The notes beneath the pieces were generated by a model. That model was not told the DNA's origin, did no database searches, and saw only the letters and a program-made list of their open reading frames with translations. Positions 58,599-64,000 of a DNA stretch of 64,000 nucleotides are shown here, piece after piece. How positions within the stretch are numbered: position 1 is the first letter of the stretch; every line of letters starts with the position of its first letter. Origin of the DNA: Heliocidaris erythrogramma (Eukaryota > Echinodermata > Echinoidea > Camarodonta > Echinometridae); the NCBI GenBank assembly GCA_025617745.1, contig CM046853.1:31981313-32045312 (forward strand). Reading direction: 5' to 3'. The position numbers and the translations under genes were made by a program.

Positions 58599-59842
58599 AA
58601 TAAAAGATACTATATGTAAAGCCACTATAAATGACCAGTCTACATGTACATGTATATACATGGGGCAAAGGCTGCACATGGACTTTATAGAAACCTATAT
58701 ATTTAATCTGTGCGTGCAAAGGGCAATTACCCCTGAAGTTATTATTGAAGATCAAATTTCATCTAAACTTTAGAGTATGCCTGATATATCATGGGGGTGT
58801 ATACAGCATTGTCAAAGATCACACAAACATGTTTGTTTGTTAAACTAGCAGACAGTTCACTAAGTGCATCACATCTCCCTGATATCAAAATATTACCTGT
58901 AGGCCTACAGTATATATAGTTTCTGACTGCAGGGATAAATAGATTGTAAAAATAAACAGGAATTTTTGAAGTATAAATACAAAGTACATACATGTATAAA
59001 TGCAGATGGTTATTCTTTGAAAATACGTGTACATGTATATCTTTCTTTCAAACACTATAATGAGATCATTCACAAAATTATGAACATGTATAAGGAAAAT
59101 GTTATACAAATACACAATTATTATTATTATTCAAACGCTAATTAGCTCAATTGTGTCTGCATTTACATGTACATGTATTGACAGGTACATGTATGTTGAT
59201 ATAGTTCATTAATAGTACATTCTATACATGTTAAATTCTATCCATAATTATATATTCCATTCTGATTAACAGGAATACCAGCAACTATAATGATCTATTG
59301 ACCTCATTAACATGCAACCACTCTGAAAATACATGTAGCCTATTTATTTAATATAAATTTCTCTTACTGAAATACAGCATGAAAGCTAATATACTGCGCA
59401 TTGTATCAACTATGTAATTCAGTCCGATAAGTATCTTTTAAAAGCAGAATTTTAGATCACAGATATATAAAAAGATCACAACTGAAATCCACACTGTGCT
59501 ATATACACTGTCAAGTATTTTTTAAAGATACATTATTGTTTGAACTACTTCTATAAACCAAACTAATGTGTCCAGAGCTTTCTTACACAATCCGGTGACA
59601 AGCATTTTATTTCAATCATCAGTGCCCATTTTATTGTTTACATTTAAATAAAAAAAGATTTTAGGGGTCTTTTAAACTGCCCTCAGTCCCAGTAAATCCT
59701 TTTTATGGCTACTGCAGTATAGAAAAAAGAATTATAATTATTTCCTTGATTGGTTTTTGATCAATAACAATGCACTTCGGAGTCAGTCTTCTCCTCGCTC
59801 TTTTACTTTCGTAAATTGTATCATGACCATTTAATGTAAATC
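58599..59842. other. Nothing recognised; TACATGTA-rich
   Basis: The palindromic word TACATGTA recurs (about 58640, 59030 and 59165-59195). No gene seen. Confidence 0.35.
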
Positions 59843-59981
59843 AGGGGGGCGTTTCATCAAGTGTCTTGTCGGTGATTTTTACTGACAAATTTGCTCTCAG
59901 TCAATCAGATGCAAGGATTTCAGTAGCTTATAACAGTTATTGCAACTTGTCATTGATGACAAGTTTTATGAAACAGGGCCC
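59843..59981. mobile_element. Hairpin MITE family H1, copy 6 (asymmetric arms)
   Basis: The left arm GGGGGGCGTTTCATCAAGTG, TCTTGTCGGTGATTTTTACT resembles copies 1, 2 and 5. The right arm TTGTCATTGATGACAAGTTT, TATGAAACAGGGCCC resembles copy 3. The loop is in inverse orientation (AAGGATTTCAGTAGCTTATA). Confidence 0.8.
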
Positions 59982-60555
59982 AGATTCAAGACAAGTCAGC
60001 GCTGTCCTGTGCTTACTTGAGCTGTAATTGTAGCCCGCACTTGAATAAGATTAATTTCATTTGACTATTATGAGAGAGTAGTATCAGTAACACCCGCCTT
60101 AAAGACTTTTAGGCTCCCCTTATACTAACAATGGTACTCTAATGAGGTGATAATGTGTGGATCGATAAAGCCCCATTGTTCATTGTTTATTCATGTATTC
60201 TAAGTAAAATGGCTCCATTACATAGCATATGCAAAATAAAAAGCTGTCAGAGGAATCGGGTGTTGCCAGAGGTCAGACATTGTCTTCTTCACACATACAA
60301 ATATGTAAAACAAAGGTACACTTCCAAATTATCCTAATGGAAGTTTCAATCATATCATTGATTAACAGAGAAATGTGAACTCCACATTAAAGATTGTCTT
60401 TGTACTGAAAAATTACTAACCATGACAAAACAATAGCCCTATGAACACTGATCATCTCTCAATACAAATTAATTTCATTTATCTATTGTTTATATATTAA
60501 GTTTATACAGCCATATGTAATAATGTACACGTAGTATGGGCAGTCTCATCAATGG
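59982..60555. other. Nothing recognised
   Basis: AT-rich, with no structure seen. Confidence 0.35.
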
Positions 60556-60802
60556 TTCAATCCCTTCCATGCCACCAGAGTTTTGAGCCATTGTCAAAAA
60601 TGAACTTTCAATATTTAAATATTAACTTTTAATGAGTTTTTTCTTGAGCAAGCTGGGCAAAGATATATTGCATAGGAATAAACATCATATTGCAGACCTT
60701 CTGTATGAGGAAGAATTTTCAAGCCATTCTGTGCCTAAACAAAATGTTCCAACACTCCAACATTTGGGCGGGATTTGCCGCCCACGGCATGGTAGGGGTT
60801 AA
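60556..60802 (-). mobile_element. TTAACCCTTACCATGCC element, copy B
   Basis: Ends GGTTCAATCCCTTCCATGCC and GGCATGGTAGGGGTTAA, inverted with mismatches. Inverse homologue of 5419-5630 through GGAATAAACATCAT, CTGTATGAGGAAGAATTTTC, AAGCCATTCTG and GGCGGGATTTGC. Confidence 0.65.
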
Positions 60803-61540
60803 ACATTGTTTTATAAGATTGTTTTATAAAACCACACAAATATCACAAAACGAAGGTATAAAATCCATAATGCACAGTACTTGGTAAAATAAGCAAGCAA
60901 TCAATGGAAAATTTGATAGTCAATAAACATTTGCACAACAAAGCTTGGATGACCTTGAAGGTAACCTATTATGCAGATGTATTTAATAAAACTTGCCCTT
61001 CTAATCTAGTTTAGCTTGTGACTCTGTCAATGATCCAATACCAGTGGGTTGTGGCTATTCCTGACCAATTAAATAACATTAATTAATCATCTTTATAATT
61101 GATTGATGTCTCAAGGCGTCTACACAGACAATTTCAAGCCTGGCTCGTATCACACATCTAGTCTTCAAGCGTCACACATCGGCTCGAAATTAGTATGTTA
61201 AATCTGGCCCAATCAACCAGTAACTGACCTATGAATAGAAGGAGGTGTGGGAGTTTGCAAAGCTAAAGATATTTGTTTTCCTTCAAACTGCTGTCTCCAT
61301 TCTCTTTTAAGGTCAAATAGATCACATACTCTGTTAAAAGTCTTTGGTTAGCAGGGAATAAGATGCCAGATATAATACATGGAATATTTTATGACTAATC
61401 CAGAACTGAACAAGGATGGAAAGAACCTACTTGTACCCACATGGATATTATACAAACAGTCAACTAACTGAAAAATACATAGTGACCAATTATAGTACCG
61501 GTAATCATGATGGTTATAATAATATCGATAATGATCATAA
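60803..61540. other. Nothing recognised
   Basis: AT-rich, no exon or element ends noted. Confidence 0.35.
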
Positions 61541-61828
61541 TCTCATAATCATATTAATGATGACAATGATGATGATGATGGTGGTGGTGGTGACGGTGAT
61601 GATGTTTAGGATTTATGATTGATGATGATAGCAACAACAATGATAATGCATGATAATAATGATAATAACAGTAAAAATAATAATGATGATAATACTAGTA
61701 ATGATAATAATAATAATAATAACAATAATAATAATTATAATAATTATAATAATGATAATAGTAATAAGAATAATGATGATAATAATACATTATCATTCAT
61801 CATCACTATCACTATCATTATCATCATT

Positions 61829-61872
<44 letters not shown>

Positions 61873-61875
61873 TTT
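61541..61875 (+). repeat. (ATGATA/GAT)n and (ATC)n satellite
   Basis: GAT and AAT triplets change into ATC triplets near 61790, so the array is partly self-complementary. Asn- and Ile-rich frames are artefacts. Confidence 0.95.
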
Positions 61876-62401
61876 AGATCTCGAGTGCATAAGGTTGATA
61901 GGAATGAGGAAGGTACATGGAGGGAAATCATATTAGTATCAAGCGCTACATGTACATGCAGGTACAAAACAAATGATTTATTATACATGAAAATGATGAT
62001 CAATCAGTTTGCACCTGTATACAAATGTCTACCACTATAGGCCTAAACATGTACAATGTACCTGCATTAAAATAAAACAGAATAAAAAAGATGAATGACC
62101 CTTGGACACAACTGTCTACAGATGCAGCTTTACACAAGCCAGGTAGTCAGATATACATGATCGTACATGTATTTATCTCCCATTGCACAAACTTTAAAAG
62201 AGGTACACTGCACAATACACATCACACATGTAAAGCCTTGCAGGCCTACTTTATACATGTACATTCATGACATGAATATGGATGTTCTAAATACATCTAG
62301 AACAACATCTAATGGTTCACCACCGATCTCCACCTCCCACCTCCCCCCCTCCCCTTCCACTATGTAAAGCTGCTCTATGCAACCATGATAGCATGATACT
62401 A
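61876..62401. other. Nothing recognised
   Basis: TACATGTA words and a C-rich patch at 62333-62360. Confidence 0.35.
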
Positions 62402-62618
62402 CACCCCTGGAAAAAATTATTATACCAAGCTTCTGTAATAAGGGTACTATAATATGTATACAAACTTATAAAAATTAACTGCCTTTATATTTCATTGCAT
62501 GAATACCATATTCCAGCAATTATACCTTGCTTTTATGATATTTCATTTTCTTCTTACCACAAAAATAACACTATCAGTAACTATTCTTGGTCTCAAAAAT
62601 AATTTTTTTCCATGGCTG
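62402..62618. mobile_element. Tc1-like MITE, 217 bp, copy 2
   Basis: TA flanks (62400-62401 and 62619-62620); ends CACCCCTGGAAAAAATTATT and AATAATTTTTTTCCATGGCTG. Colinear with 27987-28199 (CAAGCTTCTG.AATAAGGGTA, CAGCAATTATACCTTGCTTT). Confidence 0.85.
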
Positions 62619-64000
62619 TACATGTGTAGATGTACCTTACAGCTAGCCCAAGGTTGGTCTACAATTATCCTGACAAAAGCGCTTTGCTTCAGAACTTTTC
62701 ATGATATGATAGATACCATTCGCTTCCATCTTCATGAAGGCCGTATGGAATTGATCCATTCACTGACAATTGTAAATCATTATACCATGAAATACTGGTA
62801 CAATGTACATGCAAACATGGAATGAGGCAGATTCAAAAACATTGCATACAAAGAACAGGTAAATTATCCTTTTCATAGACGTATAAGGCGGGGGGGGGGG
62901 GGGCGCTTTATATTTGGGCAGCGAGGAGCTTGAATATTCTCAAATTCAAGCAGGAAGGCACCCAAATAAGTAATTTCATACATTTTCACTACAAAAATTT
63001 AGAAACCCAAAAGTTGATGTTCAGGCAAAAGACGTCAGACCCCTTGAAAAAATGTGCCCTTGCGCTTAAGATCACTTTACAAATCTATAGCACATACAGT
63101 ACATGTATCAATAAAATGCAGTTTCATTTCAGAGTTTCATTTCAAACGTCACTGCTCACCATTACTATATTTACACTACTCGTACATAAGTTTCCCAGTT
63201 AATTCATTACCTAATAATATAAAATTGTCCTTTACACTGAACATTTCTAGAAAAATTGTTTGTGAACAGTAAAGGCTCAACACTTTATGAGTCCTCCACA
63301 AAATATATTTGCCCAACGACAATTAAATGTAAATGACCATGTAATACTTTCACGCCCCACTAAACAATCATCTGGATATTGTCAGGGATACAAGGAACTT
63401 TGATCTAAATGACACATACATGTCCATAGCATCATACTTTTAAAGCTACCATGAATGCAGTTCTATAAAACACAGTACCAGACATTATGAATGGGGTTCC
63501 ATGTCTGTGCCTTAATATTCAGTGGAGGGAAGAAAGGGTATGAGCATACAATACCTCGTCATTTAAAACGAAGGATACTTAGACAATACAGTCAGGTACA
63601 AAGTTCAGAAAGCAGAGTCATGCCACTTGACATGTGTAAACTTTATACTCCTATCAAAAGATATTGTGTACATGTATACTATTATCTTAAAGATACATCT
63701 CAGCAGTGTAATGTCTTAGAAATTAGAAATTTAAATTTAAATTTGATCAAGGTGTTATCAGAGTACTCCTTGGTTAGTTTATTGCATAATGCACAATGTT
63801 CTCTCACTTCTCTACAGATGACAACTCCATAGTCAAGTGTAATCTGCAGCTTGTATGTGTACCGGTATCATACAATGATACTGACCTATACAAAAAAATA
63901 GATACATGTATAAAGTCATAAATTTTATAGGCCTGTCTGATCTAGATCTATAATATGTACATGTGTGACCTCATTAATTATGACACTTTAACTACCAGTA
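62619..64000. other. Nothing recognised
   Basis: A G14 run lies at about 62890-62903. The frames at 62930-63272 and 63491-63832 match no family I know. Confidence 0.4.

Overview
The window is AT-rich, repeat-dense, intron-rich animal DNA, most likely from an echinoderm and probably a sea urchin. Coding exons are very sparse. There are many small terminal-inverted-repeat (TIR) elements, tRNA-derived SINEs with an (ATT)n tail, frequent TACATGTA words and long poly-G/poly-C tracts. The species call is inference; the intron-exon structure and repeat content are seen directly.

The one recognised gene is the 5' part of a class V unconventional myosin heavy chain on the minus strand. Four coding exons splice in frame with canonical GT/AG sites: 19746-19636, 18802-18634, 11599-11455 and 7784-7628. 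They encode the start of the motor domain, from the GARVWV N-terminal strand through [20 protein letters not shown] and [14 protein letters not shown] to the P-loop GESGAGKT and NPIME. The following exon is not in the window, so the last intron exceeds 7.6 kb. A candidate first coding exon lies at 22341-22246. It has the right splice phase but weak homology.

The most unusual feature is that three of the four motor exons (3, 4 and 5) have decayed partial copies beside them. Exon 4 has two copies at a 207/208-bp period. Exon 3 has two copies at a period of about 111-114 bp once a later hairpin insertion is subtracted. Exon 5 has one copy 149 bp upstream. Each copy includes a splice-junction region and some flanking intron. 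In addition, an intronic SINE ends almost exactly at the exon 5 donor, and a piggyBac-like MITE sits about 31 bp from the exon 2 acceptor.

The other roughly 42 kb (22.4-64 kb) holds no exon I can recognise. It is 5' flank, a long first intron or intergenic DNA, crowded with non-autonomous elements. These include two near-identical 930-bp elements with TTAA target sites (46.2 and 51.9 kb), a GC-richer 292-295 bp TTAA family (15.0 and 39.7 kb), a 937-bp element with a perfect 8-bp target duplication nested in another TIR element (37.3-38.8 kb), Tc1-like pairs (28.0 and 62.4 kb), a 649-bp TIR element (57.7 kb), hairpin MITEs in six copies, and trinucleotide satellites at 33.2 and 61.6 kb. No CRISPR, rRNA, functional tRNA or viral element was seen.
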